Of a stretch of 64,000 nt of DNA, positions 27,331-36,945 are shown piece after piece. Both the position numbers and the translations under genes were made by a program. Source of the stretch: an uncultured Christensenellaceae bacterium (GTDB lineage Bacteria; Bacillota; Clostridia; Christensenellales; Borkfalkiaceae). Below the pieces are notes generated by a model. It saw only the letters and a list, made by a program, of their open reading frames with translations. It searched no databases and was not told the origin of the DNA. The first letter of the stretch is position 1. The number at the start of each line of letters is the position of its first letter. Location: NCBI GenBank assembly GCA_910588465.1, contig CAJUOP010000004.1, forward strand, positions 45,938 to 109,937, read 5' to 3'.

Positions 27331-28745
27331 TGGAAATCCTCCTCGTTTTTCGCCGCTTTGGTCTTATTGTAGGTAATAAGAGAAAGCGAAGCGCAAATCA
27401 CAAAAATCACGATCCCGATGACGGAAGCCATATTGTACTGTACGTTCGTGTCCGTAGTAAGCCGATACAGCCACGTTACCAACAAATCGGTGCTCTGCGC
27501 GTTCCCGACGCCGTATAAAATATTGTCGCCGGGACCGCCGCCCGTTAACAGCCATATCACGTTAAAGTTGTTGATGTTCCCGACGAACTGCGTAATTAAA
27601 TACGGTCCCGTAACGTGCAGCATATACGGAAGGATAATTTTAATAAACAGCTGCCACGGGCTTGCGCCGTCCAGCTTGGCGGCTTCCAGCACCGACTGCG
27701 GAATATTCATTAAAATACCCGAGCACATTAAAATGGTATACGGGATCCCGATCCACATATTTACCAGAATAATCATCACTCTGGGCAGCAAAGAGCCGTA
27801 GCGCGTATCGGACAGCCAGTAGACCGTCGTACCGAGAATTTTATTTAATATCCCGTCTCCGTCTAAAATTTTGGACATGAGCAGCAGCGTAATAAACTGC
27901 GGCACTGCGATCGCGACGACGAACAGCGTGCGCCAGAGCATTTTCAGCCTGATCCCCTTTTTATTGATCATCAGCGCGAGGATCATGCCGAGGAAATAAT
28001 TCGTAAAGGTCGCGATAAACGCCCAAACGAACGTCCACGCCAGCACCCGCAGAAATACGGGGAAAAATCCCGTCCCCTCCGCGATCGAAAACAAGTTTCC
28101 GAAGTTTTTAAATCCCACCCAGTCGAACAGCTTCGACGGGGGCAAGTGCTGATAGTCGTAGTTGGTAAACGCGATGAGCACCATAAAGATAATGGGAAGC
28201 ACCGTAAACACCAGCAGCCCGACGAGCGGAGGAGCAAGCAGCGGGATATAAAACTTTTTATTGATCAGCAACGAACAGTCCTGTTTAAACGAGCTAACCT
28301 TTTTGCCCTGCGCCAGAAGCCGATCGTTTTCCAGACTTCCCCTTACGTTCATCACCCAAAGCGATACAAAAAAGACGACCGCCGTAAGCGAAACCACGCC
28401 GTAAAGCAAAATCAAAAAGCTGTTGTCTCCTTGCACGGTTTCGTATATCCCGAGCTCGTCGTTCCAATACGAACCCTCCGTTACCGTTCCGAGGTGTCCC
28501 GAGAACACAAACCGCCCGATATATTCGCCGCCGAAAAATACCATAAACAGGACGAACAGTATTTCGAGCACGGCATAAACGATTCCTTTTACGATTTGAC
28601 CGCGCATGATCTGCCCGACGCCCATAAAGCAGCAGGACAGCTTCGTGGCGAGCGAACCGTGCAATACGGTTAGCAGCATATTCTTTATTTTCGCGTATAG
28701 CCGCGTAAAGAAATTTTCTTTCCGTTCCCTATTTTTGCTGTGCAT
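27327..28745 (-). CDS. malF: Maltodextrin ABC permease MalF-type, locus 1
   Basis: 472 residues, longer than typical sugar permeases because of an N-terminal extension with additional hydrophobic segments (about 55-75 and 110-130). The EAA loop reads LEAAKLDGASPWQLF. Forms the membrane channel with MalG. AAGGAGGGGG lies before the ATG. A hairpin separates it from the binding-protein gene. Confidence 0.92.
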   Translation of the reverse strand: MHSKNRERKENFFTRLYAKIKNMLLTVLHGSLATKLSCCFMGVGQIMRGQIVKGIVYAVLEILFVLFMVFFGGEYIGRFVFSGHLGTVTEGSYWNDELGIYETVQGDNSFLILLYGVVSLTAVVFFVSLWVMNVRGSLENDRLLAQGKKVSSFKQDCSLLINKKFYIPLLAPPLVGLLVFTVLPIIFMVLIAFTNYDYQHLPPSKLFDWVGFKNFGNLFSIAEGTGFFPVFLRVLAWTFVWAFIATFTNYFLGMILALMINKKGIRLKMLWRTLFVVAIAVPQFITLLLMSKILDGDGILNKILGTTVYWLSDTRYGSLLPRVMIILVNMWIGIPYTILMCSGILMNIPQSVLEAAKLDGASPWQLFIKIILPYMLHVTGPYLITQFVGNINNFNVIWLLTGGGPGDNILYGVGNAQSTDLLVTWLYRLTTDTNVQYNMASVIGIVIFVICASLSLITYNKTKAAKNEEDFQ

Positions 28746-28759
28746 TTCCCCCTCCTTAA

Positions 28760-28793
28760 AAGGGCGGCGGCAATCGTCCTGCCCCCGCCCTCT
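28760..28793 (-). repeat. Intercistronic GC hairpin, binding protein/malF
   Basis: AGGGCGG and CCGCCCT arms enclose a GC-rich loop between the binding-protein stop and malF, with no T tract. It may act as an mRNA 3'-end stabiliser rather than a terminator. Confidence 0.45.
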
Positions 28794-28803
28794 CCGCCGA
28801 AAA

Positions 28804-30060
28804 TCAGCTCTTAGCTGCGTTTTTTTCGATTGCCGTCACCATTGCGGCAAGCTGCTTTTTCAAATCGAAAGCGCCCTTTTTCGTAATCATGTCGTTCCCC
28901 AAGCTTTGCAGCGGCGTCCATAACGTAGTGGGCACGTTTTTTTGCGGCTTGCAATGCTCGAGCGTTCCCTGTATCGCCTTCACGCACGGGTCGTTCACGA
29001 TTTTTTCTTCCGCGGCGGCTTCCTTATTCGTGGGAGAATAGCCGCGCGCGTCGAAATGTTTCAACTGGTTTTCCTTGTTCGTAAAGAATTCCGCAAAGGC
29101 GATCGCTTCCGCCTTGTTGGGCGAATAGTTGCACACTCCGAACAGCTTATAGCCCGCAAACGCCGTAAGCTGCACCTGTTCGCCGTTCAGCGTATACGTG
29201 GGCAGCTTCGCGACCCCGAAATTTTCTCCGAGCGCTTCCTGCACCGCCGTCTTGTTCCATATCCCCGAAACCGCGGCGATCAAAGAGCCGTCCTGAAATC
29301 CCGAAACCGCCTTGCTGTCGTCCGAATCCGCCTTCACCTTATCGTTCATGACAAGCTGCCACATCGCCTCGGTTACCGCCTCTCCCGTTTCGCTCCCGAA
29401 ATCGGTCGTGATTTTGGTTTCGCCGAACGCCTCGTCGTACTCCACCTCGTACCCGAGCCCTTTGCCGAAATAGAAAGCCGCGCTGTACCAGCCGTCGTTC
29501 ATCGGATAACCGAACCTGTGGTTCGCGTCGCACTTGGACAGGATCCCGTCCACGGTCGCCACGTCCGTTTCAGACAACTTCGATTTATTGTAATACAGAA
29601 AGCACGTGTTGTCGGTAAAGGGCATGGCGTAGGTCTGTTCCTCGCCGCTTACCGTGACCGTCGCGGCGTCCATAGAATCCTCGGTATTCGCCGCTTTCAA
29701 ACGTTCGAGCGTCGGGCCGCCGATACGGTTCAGCGCGCCTCCGTTCACGAGCTTTGTGATATGATCGCTCGCAAACGCGAACACGTCGGGAGCGTTGGTC
29801 ACGTCCTGCAAAACCTTCGTTCCCGCGTCCGACTCCGACTGCTCGCCGAATTGAAAATTATACTTTTTGTCGGGATTGGCTTCCTTATAGGCGTTTGCGA
29901 CCTCTTTGCCGAATTCCTGATCCTCCTTCGGCAGCCATACCACAAGGGTGATCGCGTTGCCCTTGCCTCCTCCGCCCCCTCCTTTGTCGCAGGCGGCAAG
30001 CCCGGATATCGCAAGCCCGCAGCCGAGCGCAAGGCAAATCACTTTTATCGTTTTTTTCAT
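28804..30060 (-). CDS. Maltodextrin-binding lipoprotein, locus 1
   Basis: 418 residues, extracellular solute-binding family 1 (MalE-like). Lipobox ISGLAAC, then a Gly-rich linker and VVWLPKEDQEFGKEVANAY. Aromatic-rich segments such as MNDGWYSAAFYFGKG are expected for sugar stacking. It delivers oligosaccharides to the MalFG pair next to it. AAGGAG upstream of the ATG. Confidence 0.92.
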   Translation of the reverse strand: MKKTIKVICLALGCGLAISGLAACDKGGGGGGKGNAITLVVWLPKEDQEFGKEVANAYKEANPDKKYNFQFGEQSESDAGTKVLQDVTNAPDVFAFASDHITKLVNGGALNRIGGPTLERLKAANTEDSMDAATVTVSGEEQTYAMPFTDNTCFLYYNKSKLSETDVATVDGILSKCDANHRFGYPMNDGWYSAAFYFGKGLGYEVEYDEAFGETKITTDFGSETGEAVTEAMWQLVMNDKVKADSDDSKAVSGFQDGSLIAAVSGIWNKTAVQEALGENFGVAKLPTYTLNGEQVQLTAFAGYKLFGVCNYSPNKAEAIAFAEFFTNKENQLKHFDARGYSPTNKEAAAEEKIVNDPCVKAIQGTLEHCKPQKNVPTTLWTPLQSLGNDMITKKGAFDLKKQLAAMVTAIEKNAAKS

Positions 30061-30095
30061 AATTTGTCTCCTTAATGGTTAGTTTTTTTACGGTC

Positions 30096-30122
30096 CCTCC
30101 CTTCGCTGTCTGCGAAGGGAGG
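30096..30122 (-). repeat. Intercistronic hairpin before binding protein
   Basis: CCTCCCTTCGC / GCGAAGGGAGG perfect 11-bp stem, 5-base loop, without a T tract on the minus strand. It separates the starch-binding lipoprotein from the binding-protein gene. Confidence 0.6.
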
Positions 30123-30159
30123 AAGCGCAAACGTTTTTACTGTCGCCTTACGTCGCCCG

Positions 30160-32712
30160 TCACGCCGCCTCGGGCACCTTGGGGACGTCGGGCGTTTCCG
30201 AAGTTTCGGGCGTTTCGGGAACGTCGGGCTTCGGAGCTTCCGCGGGAGTGAACGTATATGCGTCCGTGTCCGCGTTCCAGGTGATGGTGTAATAGCCTGC
30301 GGGCAATTTCTCGCTCTTTAACGAAAGGTCGTTGCCCGTTCCGTTGGGATGATAGCTCTCGTTGAGCGCATTATAAATTTTAAACGAGTCGATCAGAGCG
30401 ATTTCGATGGTAACGCTCCACGTAATGCCGTCCGCGCCTACCGTCATCGCGATCATATCTTCCTTTTCCGTACTCCAGCTGTTGTAACCGGAGGCCTTCA
30501 GATGCCCGACGATATACATTTCCTCGGTGGCTTTATCTTCCACTTCGCGCACGAGCTCCCATTCGATATAGTTGTTCGTGTAATCAAACGGATCGGTGTG
30601 CAGGATAAATTGATAAACGCCCTGTTTCCCTCTGCGGATCCCGATATTGCCCGTGCCGCCCTCGTTGATAAACACCAGACCGGGCTCGGTCATAAACTGG
30701 AATCCGAAGTTCGTCCCGTCCTTCCAGGAAAGGTCGATCACGATTTTGAACTGGTCGCCCTTATACATCTCGATTTCGGGGGATACGTAAACGGTAAGTC
30801 CGTCCTCGTCCAAAGCGCTCTGTTTGGTCAGCTTGAACAGGTCTTTTTTGATTGCCTTAAAGTTGCCCGCATTCGCCAGATCGCCCTGACCAGATCCCGT
30901 AATGTAATATAACTGGTCGTCGAACTCCTCGCCCACTTCGATATATTTTCCGTAGAGCTTCATGCTCTCCTGCACGCCGTTATCGCCGTTTTCGTAGGGG
31001 ATCTTGCAGTCCTCGTCCGTAAACCAGCACTCGAACTTGAATCCCTTGATCCTTGCGGGCTTCCAAACGACCTGATCGCCCTTGATCAGCTCCTCTGCAT
31101 GGAGCTTTATTACTTCCGTTTCGGTCACGTTATAGTAGGTCACTTTTACGGGTGCCGCCACGTTGACGTCCTCGCTCGTTCTTACCGCGGTAACCAGTTT
31201 ATCCTCCGCGGTGAAGGTGATTTCGTACGTACCCGTTTCGCCGAGATACAGATCCTTTAACCCGTCCTCGCCCACGCCGTAATGCTTGTAAATGCCGAGG
31301 CTGGAACCGAACACGACTTTTAATCCGAACACGGCGGGTTTTCCGTCGGGCGTCGTCTTATCTTTCAGCCAGGTGTACCCCGCGACCTCGCGCATATCGG
31401 GCACGCCGATGGAGGCTTTATAGGTAAGTCCCTTGTCTTCCGTCGTCATGACGGGCGTCACTCTGCCGTCGCTCACCACAAAGTTGAAGTTCACCGTACC
31501 GAAGCGCACGGTCCCCACTACGTAATAATCGCATTTTTCGTACGAGACGATGTCCGTTCCCTCTTCATACGTAATGCACCAGGTACCGGGGACAAGGAAA
31601 ATATTGGAATTTCCTTTCGTTCCCGACTCGCCCGCATCGCCGTGGTCGGTCCCGAGCACGTTATTTTTGATTTTGAGCGAAGCCGCGCGAACGCCCGCGG
31701 GATTTTCCTTGACGGACCAGGAGGGGCACATCAGATCCGTTACCTCGAGGAACACCTTCCAAAGCGACTGATCGTCGGGATCGCGCGTCAATTTGATTGC
31801 ATCCTCGTAATCGTCGTGCCATACCTCGTGGTCGCCCGTCACCGTTCCGACCAGATACATATCGTATTGCGATTCGAGCGGCTCGAGTTTTTCGAGGCAC
31901 TCCCATTCGATCACGTTATCCGCGTCGTCTCCGGGATATGTGTTTACGGTAAACTTATACACACCGTCGCTGCCTTCCGCGGGCCAGATATTCCAGGTAT
32001 TGCAGGGAAGATTGAATTCGTACCCGCCGTGGAACACCACGTTCCCCTCCGCGTCTCTAACCGTGCCATACTCCATGTCGGCGGCAGTGCAGTCCACCTT
32101 GCCTTTGCCCTCGGGGTTTTTCCCGTCGGCAAACTCGAACCCTTCCAGATTGCCGAGCCCCATTTCCGCTCTGCCGTCGTCCCCTTCCCAGGTAGACGAA
32201 TCGAGCAGGTTGGTCACAAAACGGAATTTGCAATTCGGGCGGAGCGTCAGCGTAATTTCGTATGTATTGTTGCCCTTGCTTTCGAAAACGAACTTTTCGT
32301 AACCGGGCACGACTTCCCATACGCCGTCGTCGTTCTTTTCGGTCACGAACTTCCAGTTGCTGCCCGAAATAGAGCCGACGGTGTACCAGATGCGGTCGTC
32401 CTCGGCGACCGTCCCCGAACGCCACTTCGAGTAAACGTTCGTGTCCTCCTCGATCACCGTATCGAAATCGAACTTTTTGGAAAGAGAGCTTTCGGAATAC
32501 CAGTGCAGGAACTGAAAGCCGTCCTTTTCCGGTTTCCATTCGGTAAGCTTGCTGCCTTTCTCGACGGGCTCCTCCTTTAAAATCGTTCTGCCGTCGTACC
32601 AGGTAACGGTCACGGTGTCGCCCGAATCTTCGTCGCACGCCGCCAGCCCCATGACCGCCGCCAGTCCCATTACGAGTACGAGCAGCACACCCAGCCATTT
32701 TTTCAGTTTCAT
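30160..32712 (-). CDS. Multi-module starch-binding surface lipoprotein
   Basis: 850 residues. Lipobox GLAAC (Cys25). Two InlB/Flg_new-type B-repeats are seen: one at about 35-95 (TWYDGR...FLHWYSESS) and another near 530-595 (ITYYN-like start, FECWFTDEDC). Between and after them are at least four beta-sandwich modules that begin with WYTVGS, MYLVGT, YYVVGT, YYITGS and MYIVGH, a pattern resembling SusE/SusF-type starch-binding modules. The C-terminus is a Pro/Glu/Thr tail with no sorting motif. Likely holds starch near the amylase, pullulanase and transporter. Family assignment is by pattern only. AAGGAGG before the ATG. Confidence 0.78.
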   Translation of the reverse strand: MKLKKWLGVLLVLVMGLAAVMGLAACDEDSGDTVTVTWYDGRTILKEEPVEKGSKLTEWKPEKDGFQFLHWYSESSLSKKFDFDTVIEEDTNVYSKWRSGTVAEDDRIWYTVGSISGSNWKFVTEKNDDGVWEVVPGYEKFVFESKGNNTYEITLTLRPNCKFRFVTNLLDSSTWEGDDGRAEMGLGNLEGFEFADGKNPEGKGKVDCTAADMEYGTVRDAEGNVVFHGGYEFNLPCNTWNIWPAEGSDGVYKFTVNTYPGDDADNVIEWECLEKLEPLESQYDMYLVGTVTGDHEVWHDDYEDAIKLTRDPDDQSLWKVFLEVTDLMCPSWSVKENPAGVRAASLKIKNNVLGTDHGDAGESGTKGNSNIFLVPGTWCITYEEGTDIVSYEKCDYYVVGTVRFGTVNFNFVVSDGRVTPVMTTEDKGLTYKASIGVPDMREVAGYTWLKDKTTPDGKPAVFGLKVVFGSSLGIYKHYGVGEDGLKDLYLGETGTYEITFTAEDKLVTAVRTSEDVNVAAPVKVTYYNVTETEVIKLHAEELIKGDQVVWKPARIKGFKFECWFTDEDCKIPYENGDNGVQESMKLYGKYIEVGEEFDDQLYYITGSGQGDLANAGNFKAIKKDLFKLTKQSALDEDGLTVYVSPEIEMYKGDQFKIVIDLSWKDGTNFGFQFMTEPGLVFINEGGTGNIGIRRGKQGVYQFILHTDPFDYTNNYIEWELVREVEDKATEEMYIVGHLKASGYNSWSTEKEDMIAMTVGADGITWSVTIEIALIDSFKIYNALNESYHPNGTGNDLSLKSEKLPAGYYTITWNADTDAYTFTPAEAPKPDVPETPETSETPDVPKVPEAA

Positions 32713-32838
32713 ATGATCCTCCTTATAATTTCATGCTCGGCATGAGAATTCCTTAAATACGATTCCGCGCTTTGTACCGTCCCGCCCTGCCCGCCGAAGC
32801 GAACAGGGAGAACGGTAAATAGGGGAATTATAGTGTAG

Positions 32839-35631
32839 TCAGTTTTTTACGAACACGTAGCAGGACACCGCTTCGATCGTCTGCGCGCCCGAAAGCCCGC
32901 GCTCGATCGCCGTCGCGCCCGCCGTCGTTCCGTTGACGTACAAATCCCAATTTCCTGCGGGGAGGGTAACGTTAATCGCTTCCTCTGCCGCATTGTACAC
33001 GATATACAGCTTTCCGCCGTGATAGGGATTTGTCACGGTAAACGCGATTACCGCGCCCTTCGTCGCCGATTTATCGAGCGTGTTCACCGTAACGCCCCTG
33101 TCGGAAGCGAGCGGCATTCTTAGCGTATCGCACGATTTGCGGAAGGCGATCAGTCCGCGGTAATACCTGCTCATGGCGTACTCTGCGGAATCGCGGGTGA
33201 GGCTCTCCCATTTCAGATTATTGACCGCGTCGCCCGAATTGTAGCTGTTCTCGTTATAAGAGCCGTCCGCGTTCTTTTTGGAGCGCAGCATTTCCTCGCC
33301 CGCCTGCATAAAGGGGATCCCGAGCGAAGTTTGCACGATCGCCGCCGAAAGGCGGTTGCGGCGCAAGCGCATATCGAGTGTATCCGCCTCCTCTCCGTAA
33401 GCGAAGCAAATCTTATCCCATAAAGAGAGGTTGTCGTGCGCCGAAGCGTAATTCACGAGATTCGTAGGATTGTAGCTGTACCACGAGCCCTTGTTATTCG
33501 CTCCGCCGAAGCCCGCGTTGTTCACGCCGCCGTTCACGCCGAAGCGGATCGCCTGCGAAAGCGTTTCGTCCGCGCCCGTCGCAAAGCCGACGTCCCGTCC
33601 GTTGGTCGAGCCCTTTATCGCGTCACGGAGCACGTCGTTGAACATGGCGATGCCGTTGGAGTGGTTGCCTCTGATCCCGCCCACCGCCGCGTTGACCGAT
33701 TTCAGATTGGAAAGCGTGCTCTGTTTCGCCGCGTCCAGCGCGGAGCCTCCGCCCGTCCAGCCCTCGCCGTAAACGAGCGCGTTGGGATTGATCGCGTGCA
33801 CCGTCTGTTCGATTTTTTTCATGACGTCCGTATCGTGCAAGCCCATCAAATCGAAGCGGAACCCGTCCACGTGGTATTCGTTCATCCAGTAGGAAACGGA
33901 ATCGAGCATATACCTGCCGAACATATATCTGTCCGAAGCCGTTTCGTTGCCGCAACCCGACCCGTTGGAGGGCTTCCCGTTCGTTTGAAAGCGGTAATAG
34001 TAATAGGGCACGATTTTATTAAAGTTGGAATCCAGCCCGTGCGTGTGATTGTACACCACGTCCATGATCACGCCGACGCCCTGCGCGTGGAGCGCCTGCA
34101 CCATTTGTTTGAATTCGTTTACGCGCACCGCGCCGTCGCGGGGGTTGGTGGAATAGCTCCCCTCGGGCACGTTATAGTTTTGGGGATCGTACCCCCAGTT
34201 AAACCCGTCCTCCTTGCTCTCGTCCACGGTGGCAAAGTCGTAAGAGGGCATAAGGTGCACGTGGGTCACGCCGAGCTCTTTGATATAGTCGGTGCCGACG
34301 GGGATCCCCGCGGCGTTCGTAAGCCCCGTTTGGGTAAACGCCATAAATTTTCCGCGGTATGCGGCGGGCAGCTTGGGATCGGCGATCGTATTCGAAAAAT
34401 CGCGCACGTGCACTTCCCAAAGCTCCGCATCCGTGTAATTGAACGCTCCGTCCGTTGCGGAGGGCGGCACGAAGAGCGAATCGCTCCAACCCTCGGGGTC
34501 CGTCCCGCTTAAATCGAGGATCATTCCCCGCTTGCCGTTCAGCCCCGCGGATACGGCGTAAGGATCGACGGCTTCCTGAACGCCCGCCGAGGTTTTCACC
34601 GTATAGGTATAATATTTGCCGTTTAAATTCCCGTCCGCCGCGTAAGTCCACACGCCCTTTTCGCCGCGCTCGGGCAAAACCGTCTGTTCCGCGGCTCCGC
34701 CGTCGCCCTGCGCGAAGAGATTCAGCCGCACCGAAGAAGCGGTGGGCGCCCACAAGCGGAACACCGTCTGCGTGGCGGTAATTTCGACGCCGAGCTTTCC
34801 GTCGTAATCGTAACTGCGGGAAAACTCTTCCGAATTAAAATAAGTGATGGGCACCACTGGCACGGGATCGAGTCCGCCCACGGTAAGGGTGTACGCCTTA
34901 TCAAGCGCGAGCTCGTCTGTCGTCTTGATTTGCGCCTGTAATTTGGAAATGGTCTGAATTTCCGCAATTGCGACGGGCACGCCGTCCTCGTCCGTCAGCT
35001 TTACCTGCGCAGGATCGACGGTCATTGCCGAAGCGGTGTTCACGGCGTAGCGCACGGTATGCAAATCGCGCAGATCCGCCATATCGAGGGTTTTTATCTC
35101 CGAAAGCGTAACGCCGCCGTCCGTGCTCGAATACACCTTTTTGTCGCCTCCCTTCAAATAAACCGCCGTTTCGCGCTGTTTGATCGCAAAAAACCGATCG
35201 TCCTGCGTGCCGTCCTTATTCGCGGTGCCCCATTCCGTACCGCCCGGGTCCGAGCAGTTGGTGCGCACGATAAACCCGACGCGCGCGCAGTTTTCGTCGA
35301 TATTCACGATCGCCTTTGCGCCGAACGCGCAGGGATGCAGCAAAAAGCCTCTGCCGACGGCTCCGCCCTCTTCCCACATCCAGATATCGCAATTTTCGTA
35401 ATTTCCCGCCGAACGGTTAAAATAGAACGTGATTTGATTTTTTCCGTCCTCGAGGGGCAGAAAATATTCCTCGTCCGCGTCGCCGTCGGGCGCGATCTGC
35501 TCCCCGCAGACGTCGCAAACGCCGTCGCCGTCCCTGTCCTCGTGCACGTTATGGGCGTCTTTGTCCGCGCACGCGCACAGCACAAAGAACAAGCCCAGGA
35601 TCATCGAAAATATTACGTTAAATTTTCTCAT
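32839..35631 (-). CDS. pulA: Type I pullulanase lipoprotein
   Basis: 930 residues from ATG 35631. Lipobox VLCAC near residue 20, then a CBM41-like domain (about 65-160, with CDIWMWEEGG), an N-terminal beta domain (CBM48-like, about 270-370, FRLWAPTAS), and a GH13 barrel. The type I pullulanase motif FNWGYDPQNYNVPEGS is present. Catalytic residues: Asp594 (FRFDLMG), Glu623 (YGEGWTG), Asp733 (AHDNLSLWD). It cuts alpha-1,6 branch points of starch or pullulan outside the cell. The longer frame to 35664 is not used because this ATG begins the signal peptide. It is the first gene of the locus, divergent from a LacI regulator. Confidence 0.94.
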   Translation of the reverse strand: MRKFNVIFSMILGLFFVLCACADKDAHNVHEDRDGDGVCDVCGEQIAPDGDADEEYFLPLEDGKNQITFYFNRSAGNYENCDIWMWEEGGAVGRGFLLHPCAFGAKAIVNIDENCARVGFIVRTNCSDPGGTEWGTANKDGTQDDRFFAIKQRETAVYLKGGDKKVYSSTDGGVTLSEIKTLDMADLRDLHTVRYAVNTASAMTVDPAQVKLTDEDGVPVAIAEIQTISKLQAQIKTTDELALDKAYTLTVGGLDPVPVVPITYFNSEEFSRSYDYDGKLGVEITATQTVFRLWAPTASSVRLNLFAQGDGGAAEQTVLPERGEKGVWTYAADGNLNGKYYTYTVKTSAGVQEAVDPYAVSAGLNGKRGMILDLSGTDPEGWSDSLFVPPSATDGAFNYTDAELWEVHVRDFSNTIADPKLPAAYRGKFMAFTQTGLTNAAGIPVGTDYIKELGVTHVHLMPSYDFATVDESKEDGFNWGYDPQNYNVPEGSYSTNPRDGAVRVNEFKQMVQALHAQGVGVIMDVVYNHTHGLDSNFNKIVPYYYYRFQTNGKPSNGSGCGNETASDRYMFGRYMLDSVSYWMNEYHVDGFRFDLMGLHDTDVMKKIEQTVHAINPNALVYGEGWTGGGSALDAAKQSTLSNLKSVNAAVGGIRGNHSNGIAMFNDVLRDAIKGSTNGRDVGFATGADETLSQAIRFGVNGGVNNAGFGGANNKGSWYSYNPTNLVNYASAHDNLSLWDKICFAYGEEADTLDMRLRRNRLSAAIVQTSLGIPFMQAGEEMLRSKKNADGSYNENSYNSGDAVNNLKWESLTRDSAEYAMSRYYRGLIAFRKSCDTLRMPLASDRGVTVNTLDKSATKGAVIAFTVTNPYHGGKLYIVYNAAEEAINVTLPAGNWDLYVNGTTAGATAIERGLSGAQTIEAVSCYVFVKN

Positions 35632-35664
35632 TGAAATCCGCCTTATCCGCCTGCAATAGTACAC

Positions 35665-35723
35665 TTTCGAAACGATATGGATATTTAAACATAAATAATG
35701 TCACAAATCAAGTGTTTTCGAAA
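35665..35723. promoter_or_regulatory. Paired TTTCGAAA operators at pulA promoter
   Basis: Two TTTCGAAA palindromes at 35665-35672 and 35716-35723, centre spacing 51 bp. A candidate pulA promoter lies between them (TTGATT 35711-35706, 17 bp, TTAAAT 35688-35683). The central CpG palindrome fits LacI-family operators, and the LacI gene is adjacent. An equally spaced pair lies at 39414-39473. Confidence 0.6.
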
Positions 35724-35800
35724 GTATATTTAATTCCCCGTTTTGCCGCGGGCGCAACCGCCGCGGCGCATACAAAAGAGCCGAAAACACACATTATCTC

Positions 35801-35829
35801 TTGACCGATGTTATAAATCGTGATATAAT
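35801..35829 (+). promoter_or_regulatory. Sigma-A promoter of LacI-type regulator
   Basis: TTGACC (35801-35806), 17-bp spacer, TATAAT (35824-35829) with TG at the extended -10. Transcript start is expected about 14 bp before the ATG. Confidence 0.75.
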
Positions 35830-35849
35830 TTTGAAAGAGTATACCCTTT

Positions 35850-36833
35850 ATGACGATTGAAGATATTGCCAAAAAATTTAATATCAACATCTCGACCGTA
35901 TCGAAAGCGCTGAACGGCTCTACGGACATTGCCGAAAGCACGCGCAAAGCGATTTGCGAATATGCCGCCGCGCAAGGGTACAAGACGAGGCGGGCAAAGA
36001 AGGGCAACGGACTAATCGCGATCCTGCGCGGACCTCTGCCCGACCGCGACGACTGCTTTACCGCGGTGATCGAACGCTTCACGCAGGAAGCGGAAGCCGA
36101 AAATTATGCGGTGGTGCGGCAGGAGATCACGGAAGAGTTCGACTGCGCGGCTTACCTTGCGGAAAAGAACGCCAAGGGTGTTTTTTTGGTGGGCGTGCCC
36201 TTCGGCGCTTCCGCGGTGCGCGCGGTGGAAGAAAGCAAGCTTCCCGCCGTGGCGCTTGGCATCCGCCTTTCCGAATCCCCCCTGTTTTCCAACGTGCAGT
36301 CGGACGATTTGCACGCCGCAGGCAGAGCGGTTGATTATTTTATTTCCCTCGGGCACAATCTGATCGCCTTCGTGGGGGAAGATAAAAACTCGCTCGAGGG
36401 CGCCGAGCGCTTCGCGGGCTACTTTTTCGGGATGTCCGGTCATGCGCTCCCCTATCGTCACGATTTAACGTATTTCGGAGACAACTCCCGCCGCACGGGC
36501 GAGAACGCCGCCGAATACTATTTGTATTACAACCGTTATTTTACCGCGGTGGTCTGCACCTCGCGCGCGATTGCCGAGGGACTCATCGAAACGCTTCGCC
36601 GCGCGGGAAGAAAAATTCCCGAAGACATATCCGTGATCGCGTTCGGCGACGGAGACGGAGCGCCCGTAACTTGTTTTGTGCCCGACAGCGAAACGCTTGC
36701 GGTTCGGTCGTTTGCCGCGCTGAATATGACTTTGCGGGGCGCGCCCGCGCAGAGCATAGACGTGCGGTGCGAGTTAAAGGCAAAACGTGCAACCTGTGCG
36801 GTGAAACGCAGCTTTTTAGCAGAAACGCACTGA
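35850..36833 (+). CDS. LacI-family transcriptional regulator, locus 1
   Basis: 327 residues. N-terminal LacI helix-turn-helix (TIEDIAKKFNINISTVSKAL, residues 2-21) with hinge helix, followed by a periplasmic-binding-like effector domain. Divergent from pulA and next to paired TTTCGAAA palindromes, it is the best candidate regulator of the first glucan locus; a maltooligosaccharide inducer is inferred. Ends at a strong terminator. Confidence 0.9.
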   Translation: MTIEDIAKKFNINISTVSKALNGSTDIAESTRKAICEYAAAQGYKTRRAKKGNGLIAILRGPLPDRDDCFTAVIERFTQEAEAENYAVVRQEITEEFDCAAYLAEKNAKGVFLVGVPFGASAVRAVEESKLPAVALGIRLSESPLFSNVQSDDLHAAGRAVDYFISLGHNLIAFVGEDKNSLEGAERFAGYFFGMSGHALPYRHDLTYFGDNSRRTGENAAEYYLYYNRYFTAVVCTSRAIAEGLIETLRRAGRKIPEDISVIAFGDGDGAPVTCFVPDSETLAVRSFAALNMTLRGAPAQSIDVRCELKAKRATCAVKRSFLAETH

Positions 36834-36851
36834 TAACGCTTATTAAAAAAG

Positions 36852-36883
36852 AAGGGGCGGAGTAGAGGTCCGCCCCTTTTTTT
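36852..36883. terminator. Terminator after LacI gene
   Basis: AAGGGGCGGA / TCCGCCCCTT, 10-bp stem, 7-base loop, T run 36877-36883 on the plus strand; the minus strand also has a T-rich tail. Confidence 0.85.
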
Positions 36884-36897
36884 GTGTTTGCGCTATT

Positions 36898-36928
36898 CCC
36901 CCCTCCGAATAGGGCATTCGGAAAGGGG
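36898..36928 (-). terminator. Hairpin after small starch-binding protein
   Basis: Minus strand CCCCTTTCCGAAT pairs over 13 positions (two G-U) with ATTCGGAGGGGGG around GCCCT; no T tract. It lies 18 bp after the stop at 36946. Confidence 0.5.
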
Positions 36929-36945
36929 CTTGTGCGCTTAAGTTG